Source: DAOPZJ01 sp964587625
GTDB lineage: Bacteria; Bacillota; Clostridia; Oscillospirales; JAKOTC01
Length of the DNA: 64,000 nt
Direction: 5' to 3'
NCBI GenBank assembly: GCA_964587625.1
Contig: CAZPLU010000002.1
Span: 1 to 64,000 of the forward strand
Under the pieces are notes generated by a model, which was not told where the DNA came from, searched no databases, and was given only the letters and a program-made list of their open reading frames with translations. Positions 8,153-16,466 of this stretch are shown one piece after another. Positions within the stretch are counted from its first letter, which is position 1. The number at the start of each line of letters is the position of its first letter. The position numbers and the translations under genes were made by a program.

Positions 8153-9010
8153 TCAGCCCTTGACCGCGCCGCCCGTCACGCCCGCCACATAATACTTTTG
8201 CAACAGCATAAACAAAATCGTGATCGGGATCGCAATGATGACCCCTCCGGCGCAAAACCGGGTGAAATAGTTGGTGATGTGCTCCTTGTCGAGGAAGGTA
8301 TACAGGCCCACCGCGACGTTATAGCTCTTGGTGTTGCCGAACGCGATCAAAGAGGCGAACATGTAGTCGCCCCACGGCGCCATAAACGCCATCAGCGTCG
8401 TGTAGATCACGATCGGCTTTGCCATCGGCAAAATGATCTGATAAAACACCGTGCGGCGGTTCGCGCCGTCGATGCGGGCAGCCTCGTCGAGCGCGCGCGG
8501 AATCGTGTCGAAATAGCCCTTCGCGATATAATAGCCCATGCCGGAGCTGCCGACATAGATCAGCATCAGCCCGACGATGTTTTGCGTCAGCCCGACGAGC
8601 TTGAGCACGAAATAGACCGCGATCATCGACATAAAGCCGGGGAACATCCCCAGCACCAAAATAAAATTCATCAACAGGCGGCGGCCGCGAAACCGCATCC
8701 GGGACAGCGTGTAGCTGACCATCAGCACGATGACGGTCTGGAACACCGCGACCACGAGCGCGATCAAAAAGGTGTTTAAAAACCATTTAAAGAATTCGGT
8801 TTTTGAAAACAACTCGATGAAATTTTTGAACGACCATTGCCGCGGGAAAATATAGTTGACCATGCCGGTCGATTCGCCCCGAAACGCCTGAAAAATCAGG
8901 TAGACAAACGGGATCAGCCAGACGGCGCTGATGAAAATCAAAATGATGTAGATAAATGTATTGGCCGTCGCCTCGGCGCGCTTTTTGCTGCGCAGCGTGT
9001 TTTTGTTCAT
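8153..9010 (-). CDS. MalG-type sugar ABC transporter permease
   Basis: A 285-residue inner-membrane permease with about six membrane segments and the EAA loop near residues 185-205 (PRALDEAARIDGANRRTVF), which docks on the ATPase. It is of the binding-protein-dependent carbohydrate importer family (MalG/AmyC). Starts with ATG after GAGGAGG. The start overlaps the malF-like stop by four bases (ATGA), indicating translational coupling. Substrate is probably an oligosaccharide such as a maltodextrin or galactoside, which is inference from family only. Confidence 0.92.
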   Translation of the reverse strand: MNKNTLRSKKRAEATANTFIYIILIFISAVWLIPFVYLIFQAFRGESTGMVNYIFPRQWSFKNFIELFSKTEFFKWFLNTFLIALVVAVFQTVIVLMVSYTLSRMRFRGRRLLMNFILVLGMFPGFMSMIAVYFVLKLVGLTQNIVGLMLIYVGSSGMGYYIAKGYFDTIPRALDEAARIDGANRRTVFYQIILPMAKPIVIYTTLMAFMAPWGDYMFASLIAFGNTKSYNVAVGLYTFLDKEHITNYFTRFCAGGVIIAIPITILFMLLQKYYVAGVTGGAVKG

Positions 9011-10521
9011 TGGAAGTCCTCCTCGTCTCTGACCGACCGCGTCCGGTTGTAGACGATCAGCGAAAACACCGCCACGACCGCGAAGACCATGATGCCGATG
9101 ACCGACGCCATCTTGTAATCGCTGGTCTGGGTCATGGTCAATTTATACAGCCATGTGATCAGCAGGTCGGTGTACCCGGCAGGCGATTCGTAGTTGAGCG
9201 TGTACGGCGCGCCCGCGGTCAGCAGATAGATGACGTTGAAGTTGTTGATGTTGGCGATGAACGAGGTGATCAGGTACGGCGTAGTCACGAACAACATGTA
9301 CGGCAGCGTGATTTTCATATAGGTTCGGAACGGGCTCGCGCCGTCGATCTTGGCCGATTCGTATAAATCCTCGGGGATGTTCATCAAAATGCCGGTCGCG
9401 ATCAGCATCAGATACGGGATGCCGACCCAGATGTTGATTAAAATGACCATCACGCGGGCCAGCCCCCCGGTCGTCAGCCACGAGACCTTTTCCGAGATCA
9501 CGCCCCACGAAAGCAACAAACCGTTGACAATGCCATCCTCCGCGAACATCTTTGAGACCAGCAGCAGCGAGATGAACTGCGGCACCGCGATGGTCATGAC
9601 TAAAACCGTGCGGAAAATCCGCTTGCCCTTGATGCCCTTTTTATTGATCATCAACGCCACGAGCATGCCGAGGAAATAGTTCGAAAAGGTGGCGAAAAAC
9701 GCCCAAACCAGCGTCCAGATCAGCACCGAGCCGAAAGTATAGCCGAATTTGGAACCCCCCGCGACTGAATTGGCGCCGAACAGCGTGGCGAAATTTTGCG
9801 TGCCGACCCAGTCGAACAGTTTCGCGGGCGGCTGGTGCATCGCGTCGTAATTTGTAAACGCCACCAAAATCATAAACACGATGGGAATGACCGTGAAGAC
9901 CACAATTCCGAGCAGCGGCATCGCCAGCAGCGTCTTGTGGTATTGTTTATCCGCCATCGCGCGCAGGTCGTCGCGCGCCCGGTCGAGCCGAAAGCCGAGT
10001 TCCGTCAGTTTTTGCGCCTCGCCGTTTTGAATGCAATTACTGCGCCAGACATAGACGAACGCGGCGATAAAAAACACCGTCAGCAAGCCGTACAGCATGA
10101 TCAGCATGCTGTTGTCGACATAGGTGTTGAACGTCAGACCCGTCTCGGGATCGATCCGCGAAACCAGGGCGACCTCCCCGAGCGAGCCGAACTTGACGAG
10201 GTATTTCCAGCCGAAAAAGAACATATACGCGACGAAGGCAATTTCGAAGAGCAAATATAAAAGCCCCCGCAGCACCTGGCCTCGCGCGAGCTGCCCGAAG
10301 CCCATCACAAAAAAGGATGTCCGGGTCTTGAAATCGCCTTTTTTATAAACGCGATATACATCGGTAAAAATTTTGGCGGACTTTCGGAGCACTCCTCCGA
10401 TTTTTTGCGGAATACGCCTGAAAAACGCGCTCGCATCACGCGGCAGATTTTTAAAAAAACGTGCGAGCCGAAAACGGAATTTTTGAAATCCCGTCATCCT
10501 TAAGTATTCCAGATCGACCAT
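9007..10521 (-). CDS. MalF-type sugar ABC transporter permease
   Basis: A 504-residue permease. The N-terminal 210 residues hold a basic region and additional membrane segments, as in long MalF proteins; the C-terminal half is the standard permease domain with an EAA loop (PEDLYESAKIDGASPFRTYM). The ATG at 10521 (MVDLEYLRMTGFQ) is chosen because AAAGGAAG lies 7 bases upstream; a frame to 10572 adds 17 residues without an SD. It pairs with the MalG-like subunit by overlapping start and stop codons. Confidence 0.9.
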   Translation of the reverse strand: MVDLEYLRMTGFQKFRFRLARFFKNLPRDASAFFRRIPQKIGGVLRKSAKIFTDVYRVYKKGDFKTRTSFFVMGFGQLARGQVLRGLLYLLFEIAFVAYMFFFGWKYLVKFGSLGEVALVSRIDPETGLTFNTYVDNSMLIMLYGLLTVFFIAAFVYVWRSNCIQNGEAQKLTELGFRLDRARDDLRAMADKQYHKTLLAMPLLGIVVFTVIPIVFMILVAFTNYDAMHQPPAKLFDWVGTQNFATLFGANSVAGGSKFGYTFGSVLIWTLVWAFFATFSNYFLGMLVALMINKKGIKGKRIFRTVLVMTIAVPQFISLLLVSKMFAEDGIVNGLLLSWGVISEKVSWLTTGGLARVMVILINIWVGIPYLMLIATGILMNIPEDLYESAKIDGASPFRTYMKITLPYMLFVTTPYLITSFIANINNFNVIYLLTAGAPYTLNYESPAGYTDLLITWLYKLTMTQTSDYKMASVIGIMVFAVVAVFSLIVYNRTRSVRDEEDFQ

Positions 10522-10620
10522 ATACGGTCTTCCTTTCACCATGTGGGTTTTTCGGTTAAAATCCGGTTTCAAAAATTTATTTTCCGAATCCGCCCCCGTT
10601 AAAAAGTACGGGCGGGGAAA

Positions 10621-10662
10621 AGAGGGCGCCGCAAAACGAATTATTCTTTTGCAACGCCCTCT
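10621..10662. terminator. Intercistronic hairpin between binding protein and permease genes
   Basis: Arms AGAGGGCG and CGCCCTCT plus an inner GCAAAA/TTTTGC stem, with a 2x2 internal loop. On the minus strand it follows the binding-protein gene by 40 bases and lacks a T tract. Such hairpins commonly stabilise the upstream message, giving more binding protein than permease (inference). Confidence 0.65.
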
Positions 10663-10701
10663 GCTGAAAATTACTTTTTGTCTTTTTTTGAAATATTCGG
10701 A

Positions 10702-11949
10702 TTACTGCGTGACATCCGCTTTCAGATAGGCGACGAGGTCGTCGAGCACCGTCTGGAGCTGCGCGTCGGTATAGTCGTTATAGACGCCGGCGTTGACGTC
10801 GGTTCCGAATGCCTCCATCTTGCTCCAGTAGTTGGCGCTGCACAGCGGCTGAGCCGTAGAAAAAGTCAGTTGCTCCTGGAGCGCCGAAAGCGCCTGATCG
10901 GCTTTGACCGCCGGATCCTGCTGCGCGGTCTTGTTGGACGGGCCCCAGCCGCGTGAATTGAAGCGTGCCAGCTGGACTTCGCCCCCGGTCAAATAGGCGG
11001 CGAGTTTGTGGGCTGCGACCAGCGATTCCGCGCTCTGTGTCGGATTGACGCCCATCAGCTTGAAACCGCCCCAGGCGCCCATTTGTACCTGTTGCCCGCT
11101 GACGGTCATTGTCGGCAGTTTTGCGACGCCGTAATTGTCGCTCAGATAACCCTTGATGGTGGCGGAATCCCAGGTTCCGGAGATTCCGGCGCCCGCCAGA
11201 CCGCCGTCGGGATTGAATTGATCCGAGAATTTTTCGCTGCGCTGGAAGCCCTTGCTCTTGGCCATGTTGATCAACGCCTTAAACGCGCCGAGTCCGGCCT
11301 CGGAATTGAAATCGCAGTCGACCGCGCTGATGGCGCCCTCACTGTTTGCCGTGGTGGTGTAATGGCAGCCCGCGCCGAAAAAGAAGGACACCAGATACCA
11401 GCCGCTCTGGTTTTCCATGTAGAGGTGTTTTCCGGCGGCTTCGCATTGGGTCAGGATTCCGTCGAGCGTCGAGGGATCTGTGACGACGCTCTTGTCATAA
11501 AACAGGAAATAGCCGTTGTCGCTGGTCAGCGGATAAGCATACATCCTGTCGCCCACCGTCGCCGCGGCGACCGAACCCGCATCGTTATTCATTTGAGCAT
11601 CGGTTAAGAATGTCCCTCCCAAATCGCTGAGCGCGCCCGCCTGCACCAGGCGGCCGATCTGATCCTGCGCAAAGGCGTATACGTCCGCTCCGGCCTCAAC
11701 GTCGGTGATCATCTGAGTCGCCGCTTCGCTCTCACTCATCGCGGAGACCGTGACGGTGAATTTGTCGGCGAGGTCCGGGTTTGCCGCAAGAAATTCGCTG
11801 CATTTGGTCTGAGTAAATTCCACGACCTCCTCGGCGGCCCATACGAGGATGTCTTCTTTTTGCGCGGGGGATTTTTCTTTGCACGCCGAAAGAATGCCGC
11901 ATGAGAATACCATGGCAAGCGACAGCAGCACTACCGCAAGTTTTTTCAT
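10702..11949 (-). CDS. MalE-like sugar-binding lipoprotein
   Basis: A 415-residue extracellular solute-binding protein (SBP family 1). A lipoprotein signal with lipobox LSAC places Cys near residue 22. The body resembles maltose/maltodextrin binding proteins, with features such as YAYPLTSDNGYFLFYDKSVV and GAGISGTWDSATIKGYL. It captures sugar outside the membrane for the MalF/MalG-like permeases. Starts with ATG after GGGAGG. It is the first and presumably most abundant product of the operon. Substrate not determinable from sequence. Confidence 0.92.
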   Translation of the reverse strand: MKKLAVVLLSLAMVFSCGILSACKEKSPAQKEDILVWAAEEVVEFTQTKCSEFLAANPDLADKFTVTVSAMSESEAATQMITDVEAGADVYAFAQDQIGRLVQAGALSDLGGTFLTDAQMNNDAGSVAAATVGDRMYAYPLTSDNGYFLFYDKSVVTDPSTLDGILTQCEAAGKHLYMENQSGWYLVSFFFGAGCHYTTTANSEGAISAVDCDFNSEAGLGAFKALINMAKSKGFQRSEKFSDQFNPDGGLAGAGISGTWDSATIKGYLSDNYGVAKLPTMTVSGQQVQMGAWGGFKLMGVNPTQSAESLVAAHKLAAYLTGGEVQLARFNSRGWGPSNKTAQQDPAVKADQALSALQEQLTFSTAQPLCSANYWSKMEAFGTDVNAGVYNDYTDAQLQTVLDDLVAYLKADVTQ

Positions 11950-11975
11950 TTTCGTATTCCTCCCATCAATTTATC

Positions 11976-11999
11976 TGTAACTTACTCCCGTAAGATACA
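11976..11999. promoter_or_regulatory. Candidate operator of the sugar-uptake operon
   Basis: A 24-bp inverted repeat: TGTAACTTAC, a TCCC spacer, and GTAAGATACA (9 of 10 bases symmetric). It lies 27 bases upstream of the malE-like start codon. A TATAAG -10-like hexamer (minus strand, 12005-12010) sits just upstream, so the dyad would cover the transcript start, as expected for a repressor site. No regulator gene is adjacent. The -35 region is poor. Confidence 0.5.
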
Positions 12000-12385
12000 T
12001 TCAACTTATAATGTCTGTGACGATTTGTGGTGGTTTTACGACTGTTGTGACTTGTCCCCGCACCGTCACCGGATCGTTGGTTTCTTTTCCCGATGTTACT
12101 TATGTGAAAGCACTAAGCCGTTTATTTTCATGGTTGCTCCAATCGTCCGTAAAAGTGGTTTTGCTATATAATGCCGCCGCAGCACTTGCTCTCGGCAATA
12201 TGTTATCACCCGCGGTATGAAAAAAATCGCGGAAATTGTCTGACTGACCGATTTCAAACTTTTTACACATCCGATATCACAATTACATCATGCATGGGGT
12301 GTAGAGTGAACTCGGAAAGCGGTACGCGGCGAAGCCGCGATGAAACGGTTTATGTCCGTTAAAAACGCGCCTCTGCCCGGGCGAT
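12000..12385. other. Divergent intergenic region without a recognisable gene
   Basis: No supported coding sequence. It contains two small hairpins near its right end, CGCGGC-GAA-GCCGCG (12325-12339) and AACGG/CCGTT (12344-12360). The upstream promoter of the malE-like operon must lie in its left part. Short frames here have no SD site and no recognisable protein features. Confidence 0.6.
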
Positions 12386-12414
12386 TTGACATTTTGATTC
12401 TATTTTGCTATGAT
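12386..12414 (+). promoter_or_regulatory. Sigma-A promoter for the transglutaminase-like lipoprotein
   Basis: TTGACA (12386-12391), 17-base spacer, TATGAT (12409-12414). The gene's SD site and ATG follow about 50 bases downstream. Confidence 0.8.
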
Positions 12415-12464
12415 ATCGATACAGTTCACGTCTTGAATCCGAACACCGGAAGGAGGTGACGGTT

Positions 12465-13655
12465 ATGCGGTTGAAAAATTTGGCTCCGCTCAGTTTGGCG
12501 GTCGCATTGTTTTTGGCGGGCTGCGGCGGCACTTCTTCCGTATCCGTGACCTCTGTCGTGATACCCGGCAGTTCCGCATCCGTCACCGACCCCGACTATT
12601 CAATCGTGGAGGTCTCCGAAAACACCTCCTCGCCCCAATCCCAACCGCAGCCGGAATCCGTTTTACCCAAGCAACTCAAACTCGATGCACAAAAAATCAT
12701 TTTGAGCGAGGGGCAGACCTATTTGATCGGCTCTGTCGTCTATCCGACCGACGCCCTCGGAAAACAGCTGGTCTGGAGCAGCACAGACAGCAATGTCGCT
12801 TCAATCAACGACGGCATGGTCCGATTCGTGAGTCCGGGGATCGCTGTCATCGCCGCATCAACTTTACTCGGCGATTTGACCGTGAGCTGTCAGATCGAGT
12901 GCATCACTGTCTGCGATGACATCGAAAAGCTGAATGCGGTTGTGAAAAACGCCCTGCTCTCCGGCGAATCCGTTTTCAAGGTCTATCTGAGTGACCCCGC
13001 ACTGCTTCAAAATCTCTCGATCGATCCCGTTTACGGTCTTTTTTCCGCGGACGTAAAAGAGAAGATCTATTTTGTGGGAGATGAGAATATGTCGGAAGTT
13101 TATCCGGTATCCTTCCTGCTGGTTCCGAATTTTTCTTCAACCTGCGTGAAAGCGCTTGCCTCGGGCGACTTCTCCAAACTCAATCCGTTGCAAAGTCAAA
13201 CCTGCAGCGCCGCAAAAAAGTTCGCGGAAACCCATCTCTCTTCCGATTTATCCGATTACCAAAAAGTGAAAATCATCCATGACTACATTGTCAAAAACGG
13301 AAATTTAGATACCTCAATCGGACAGGAGCCCGCCTATTCACAGACCGTTGCATACGGTATTTTGGTGGGCAACATCGCCGTCTGCGACGGATATGCCGAT
13401 GCGTTCCGGCTTCTTGCCGGCATGGTGGGCATTGATGCGCGCGTGATCTCCGGGTCTATCGGTTCACAGCGCCGCGTCTGGAACCTTGTCCAATTGGACG
13501 GCGGTTGGTATCATATCGATATTGTCGCCGACGACCGCGCCGATATGACCGACGGCACGTTAAACTATGATTATTTCCTCATCAGCGATGAGCGCATCGG
13601 GGTTACACACACCTGGGACAGGACGGTTACATTGAATGCTCCGAGCGATTATTAA
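12465..13655 (+). CDS. Secreted lipoprotein with Big2-like and transglutaminase-like domains
   Basis: A 396-residue lipoprotein. The signal ends in LAGC, followed by a Ser/Thr/Pro-rich linker (to about residue 75), a bacterial Ig-like (Big2) domain with WSSTDSNVASINDGMV (about 80-150), and a C-terminal transglutaminase-like fold. The likely catalytic triad is Cys in GNIAVCDGYADAF, His in GGWYHIDI and the Asp just after it. Similar proteins in Clostridia act at the cell wall as proteases or peptidases; the exact reaction is unknown. The ATG follows AAGGAGGTGA with 5-6 bases; an in-frame GTG inside the SD is not the start. Own promoter and hairpin terminator. Confidence 0.85.
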   Translation: MRLKNLAPLSLAVALFLAGCGGTSSVSVTSVVIPGSSASVTDPDYSIVEVSENTSSPQSQPQPESVLPKQLKLDAQKIILSEGQTYLIGSVVYPTDALGKQLVWSSTDSNVASINDGMVRFVSPGIAVIAASTLLGDLTVSCQIECITVCDDIEKLNAVVKNALLSGESVFKVYLSDPALLQNLSIDPVYGLFSADVKEKIYFVGDENMSEVYPVSFLLVPNFSSTCVKALASGDFSKLNPLQSQTCSAAKKFAETHLSSDLSDYQKVKIIHDYIVKNGNLDTSIGQEPAYSQTVAYGILVGNIAVCDGYADAFRLLAGMVGIDARVISGSIGSQRRVWNLVQLDGGWYHIDIVADDRADMTDGTLNYDYFLISDERIGVTHTWDRTVTLNAPSDY

Positions 13656-13664
13656 ATAAAATTT

Positions 13665-13699
13665 TACCCTGTTTATCAAAAGGTTCGATAAACAGGGTA
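13665..13699. terminator. Hairpin between convergent lipoprotein and spo0A genes
   Basis: A perfect 13-bp stem, TACCCTGTTTATC and GATAAACAGGGTA, with a 9-base loop, ten bases after the stop codon. No clear T tract, but it sits where a terminator is expected for the plus-strand gene. Confidence 0.7.
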
Positions 13700-13769
13700 T
13701 CGATATTGCTCCCGAATTGACATCATATCGGCGGAGCCAGTTTCCGTGTATTTAATATATTGGTTTTTA

Positions 13770-14582
13770 CTATATTTTTAACATTTCGCCTTTTTCCGGA
13801 GTTCGCACCGAGGAATAACGGCGCTGTTTTTCGCTGTCAATACGGAGGCGCAGCTTGTCCGAAATCATAGCGATGAACTCCGAATTTGTCGGTTTTCCCC
13901 TGCCCGTGTGAATCGTATAGCCGAACAACGCATTCAAAACATCGACATCTCCGCGGTCCCATGCGACCTCAATCGCATGACGGATCGCCCTTTCCACGCG
14001 TGAAGCGGTCGTGCTGTGCTTTTTGGCGACCTCCGGATACAACATCTTTGTCACGGCATTTATGTAGTCGCCGTCGTTGATGCACATCACAATGGAATCC
14101 CGCAAATATTGGTATCCTTTGATGTGCGCCGGAACGCCTACCTGGTGGATGATCTCAGTCACCATCAACAGCAGTTCGCTGTCGGACATCTCGTGAAAAC
14201 TCCGATCAATTTCGGAAAGCCCTGTCAAGTTCAACAATCGATCGACCGCGATTTGCGGGTCGAACGGTTTCAGCAACAGATACTGTCCTCCCGCTGCAAA
14301 TACTTGCCGCTCCAACTCTCCGGTTAAAAAAGCCGTCATCACCATGATCTTGGTTCCGGGACTGATGGTCCTCGCCTCATTGATAACACCGATGGCGTCG
14401 ATGCCCGCGAGATTGAAATCGATCAGTGCCGCGTCGAATTTTGTCGAAGAACGCATCATCTCCAAAATCACTTTCCCGTTCCTCGGCACTGTTGATACTT
14501 CAATTCCCGCTCGAGCCAGTGAATTAGCCAGTTCGGAAGCGGTTTGTGTGTTGTCCTGTGTGATAAGTATCCGTCGCTTCAT
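13770..14582 (-). CDS. spo0A: Spo0A, master regulator of sporulation
   Basis: A 270-residue response regulator. Residues 1-120 form the receiver: phospho-acceptor Asp55, switch Thr in MVMTAF, Lys in LLLKPFD. The C-terminal DNA-binding domain carries the diagnostic Spo0A segments EIIHQVGVPAHIKGYQYLRD, TTASRVERAIRHAIEVAWDR and KPTNSEFIAMISDKLRL. The acidic pocket differs from B. subtilis: the first of the two Asp residues is Gln9 (ITQDN for VADDN), while Asp10 remains, and the usual Met-Pro after the phospho-Asp is absent. The ATG at 14582 follows AAAGGAGA by 7 bases. spoIVB, its usual neighbour, is not next to it. Confidence 0.95.
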   Translation of the reverse strand: MKRRILITQDNTQTASELANSLARAGIEVSTVPRNGKVILEMMRSSTKFDAALIDFNLAGIDAIGVINEARTISPGTKIMVMTAFLTGELERQVFAAGGQYLLLKPFDPQIAVDRLLNLTGLSEIDRSFHEMSDSELLLMVTEIIHQVGVPAHIKGYQYLRDSIVMCINDGDYINAVTKMLYPEVAKKHSTTASRVERAIRHAIEVAWDRGDVDVLNALFGYTIHTGRGKPTNSEFIAMISDKLRLRIDSEKQRRYSSVRTPEKGEMLKI

Positions 14583-14617
14583 GTGGGACTCTCCTTTCCA
14601 AATCATCAATTTATTAA

Positions 14618-14646
14618 AGATTACCATATTTAACTGTACATTACAA
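14618..14646 (-). promoter_or_regulatory. Candidate spo0A promoter
   Basis: On the minus strand, TTGTAA (14641-14646) and TAATCT (14618-14623) are 17 bases apart, placing transcription about 30 bases before the spo0A start codon. Both boxes match only 4 of 6 consensus bases, as expected for an activated promoter. Confidence 0.5.
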
Positions 14647-14685
14647 TGGTTTTTGACGATATTACTGTTTTTTTTGTGTGTACAA

Positions 14686-14777
14686 TTCGACAATATTCGA
14701 CATTTATATAAGGCGAAAACAAATTATATGTAAACTAAAACGGCAGTTAATCCCATACCTTGTAAAATCATGTCGAA
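14686..14777. promoter_or_regulatory. Three 0A boxes upstream of spo0A
   Basis: Perfect TGTCGAA sites occur on the minus strand at 14686-14692 and 14696-14702, exactly one helical turn apart, and on the plus strand at 14771-14777. TGTCGAA is the core of the known Spo0A binding box. The pair lies about 40-55 bases upstream of the candidate -35, a position fitting autoactivation. Confidence 0.85.
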
Positions 14778-14800
14778 ACTTTTAAGTGTTTTTTATCTGA

Positions 14801-14934
14801 TGCCTGCTGAACAATTCAAAAACGCAACAATGGTTTGGCGTTTTCGAATTGTTCAGGTACAAGGTTTTTAAGCGAATCGCTTAAAAACCTTGTACTTCGC
14901 CTTTGCGGCGTGTGTCCGCAAAGGTAAACAGGCA
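14801..14934. repeat. Cloverleaf-like cluster of three hairpins closed by an outer stem
   Basis: Hairpin 1: 19-bp arms 14807-14825 and 14838-14856 with one mismatch and a 12-base loop. Hairpin 2: perfect 19-bp arms 14857-14875 and 14877-14895 around one base. Hairpin 3: perfect 9-bp arms CCTTTGCGG (14900-14908) and CCGCAAAGG (14916-14924). The outer bases TGCCTG (14801-14806) and CAGGCA (14929-14934) are complementary. No coding feature overlaps. Function unknown: structured RNA, terminator cluster or small mobile palindromic element are all possible. Confidence 0.8.
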
Positions 14935-15128
14935 GTGAATCAATGTATAACGCATTTGTTCGGCGGACATTATCTAAAAACGGAATGAAACGGAAACAAT
15001 AAAGCAATGGATCTATCATGAAGCCACGCGGGAATCAAACGCAAAAATAAGCGGTAAGCTTCTTCAAGTTTTCCGTGAAAACATTTAAGCTTCCCGCCGT
15101 TTGCTGCCGTCGGTTTTTATTTTGTGTG

Positions 15129-15710
15129 TTACATCCGATTGCTGTCTTTTGCCTTTTGAATATGCCCGCTCAATTCGATCATCCATCTGGGCGTCAAGGA
15201 ACCCCTGAATATCAATTGACCGTCCAAGATCCGGCCGACTTCGATAAACCCGTTGCAATTGTCGTAAAAATGCACTTCGTCGCATTTGGGCAGAATTCTC
15301 ATAAGATTTGCATATCGGAAATTGAAACGTCTGACAACGTCGTCTTCCGGGATATAGTGGCCGCCGTTTTCGGCGCGGATGCGGATGCGCGCCAAACTCT
15401 CTTCCACGGTCTCAAGCCCGACATAATAAAGCCGGATATAATACCCCCGGCGGCGGGCGCGGTTGATTGTCTGCAGGGTCTTGACGCCGGAGAGTGTCGT
15501 CTCCTGCGTAAAATCCAATCCCTTGTTCATCATCAGCTTAATTTTTGCAAGCGCAATTTTGCCCGCCTCGATATTGGAAATCTCCCTCTTGGCAGCGATT
15601 TCGTCCACATTGATGATTTCACCCAAATCTTTGCGCTCCGACTGGAGAACGCCGGACAAACTGGATTTGCCGGCGCCGTTTATACCGCCGATGATGGTAA
15701 AGGTCTTAAC
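15129..15710 (-). CDS. Zeta-toxin-like P-loop kinase, start codon unclear
   Basis: Encodes about 194 residues of the zeta toxin/predicted ATPase family. Its N-terminus reads TIIGGINGAGKSS (Walker A), then NVDEIA, ETTLSG and the typical R-x-ENGGHYIPEDDVVRRF segment. Zeta kinases phosphorylate UDP-sugar precursors or other small molecules and are often toxins. No ATG, GTG or TTG precedes the P-loop: the first TTG (15659) falls after it. An AGGGGG stretch sits 8 bases before a GTT codon at 15708-15710, where family proteins normally begin. The upstream XRE gene is in the same frame, ending in TAG at 15723-15725. Either the start is non-standard, the TAG is read through, or one base has changed. 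Confidence 0.7.
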   Translation of the reverse strand, partial: VKTFTIIGGINGAGKSSLSGVLQSERKDLGEIINVDEIAAKREISNIEAGKIALAKIKLMMNKGLDFTQETTLSGVKTLQTINRARRRGYYIRLYYVGLETVEESLARIRIRAENGGHYIPEDDVVRRFNFRYANLMRILPKCDEVHFYDNCNGFIEVGRILDGQLIFRGSLTPRWMIELSGHIQKAKDSNRM

Positions 15711-15722
15711 GGATAACGCCCC

Positions 15723-16421
15723 CTATTTCTTGGGCTTCGCGCCCATCCTCGACTCAGCTGTGCTGACCAGATTGAACAGCGAAGCGGCGGTTTGCTGATA
15801 ACGGGATGAGAGTTGCTCGGGCGACATCTCGGGCGCGGTTTCGGGCGTCACCGGAGCGTAATCGCCGATGGCTTCTCCGGCGCACAGGGTCGTCATGTAG
15901 GCCTCGCTGACCTGCATCGCCGCATTACACAGTCCGGTTGAAAGCCCCTTGCGTATCGCAAACATCGCCTGCGGGTTTTTGGGGTTTGCGCAGTAGAGGA
16001 TATGGAATACCTTATACAGCGCAAGCGATAAATATGCGCTGATCTCGGTGGTTAAACCCTTCAATTTCGGGGATCTGAGCTGATCGAACACTATACTTAC
16101 GGTATTGATGACCAATTTTTTATTCAAGGTCGCGACAACGCTTCCGTTGAAGTTTTTATCGCCGGAATCATCATATTCGGGGATTTCTTCCGCCACCAGT
16201 TGGACGCCCTGCCGATCCGAAGTCCGCCCCAACAGATAGTCGGTCGAGACATCATACTCATCGGCGACGGCCACCAAAAAATCCAGCCCGCATTCGCGGA
16301 TGCCTTTTTCATAATGTGACAGCAGCGCCTGGCTGATGCCCAGTTTCTTCGCTGTGGCTTTTTGGCTGACATTCCGCTCCTTGCGTAAAAGCGACAAAAT
16401 ACGGGGAAAATCATTTTTCAT
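15723..16421 (-). CDS. XRE-family transcriptional regulator, possible antitoxin partner
   Basis: A 232-residue protein. Residues 1-70 are a Cro/CI-type helix-turn-helix (RKERNVSQKATAKKLGISQA, then LLSHYEKGIRECGLDFLVAV). The C-terminal 130 residues are alpha-helical with no named domain. The ATG follows AAGGA by 8 bases. It lies immediately upstream of, and in frame with, the zeta-like kinase gene, so the pair may form a toxin-antitoxin-like or regulatory unit. A small dyad near its promoter suggests self-regulation. Antitoxin function is inference from gene order only. Confidence 0.82.
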   Translation of the reverse strand: MKNDFPRILSLLRKERNVSQKATAKKLGISQALLSHYEKGIRECGLDFLVAVADEYDVSTDYLLGRTSDRQGVQLVAEEIPEYDDSGDKNFNGSVVATLNKKLVINTVSIVFDQLRSPKLKGLTTEISAYLSLALYKVFHILYCANPKNPQAMFAIRKGLSTGLCNAAMQVSEAYMTTLCAGEAIGDYAPVTPETAPEMSPEQLSSRYQQTAASLFNLVSTAESRMGAKPKK

Positions 16422-16466
16422 ATCTTTATTCCTTGCCCTTTCGTGTTCGAATTGCGGCGGATTTTT

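Noticed and set aside
12011..12362. Two short plus-strand frames before the transglutaminase-like gene
   Set aside because: No SD, no similarity, and they lie upstream of the strong promoter at 12386.
14816..15019. 67-codon frame across the hairpin cluster
   Set aside because: It is made by the palindromic sequence and has no SD; the hairpins explain the region.
15129..15659. Kinase gene starting at the TTG (15657-15659)
   Set aside because: This start would remove the Walker A motif encoded just upstream in the same frame.
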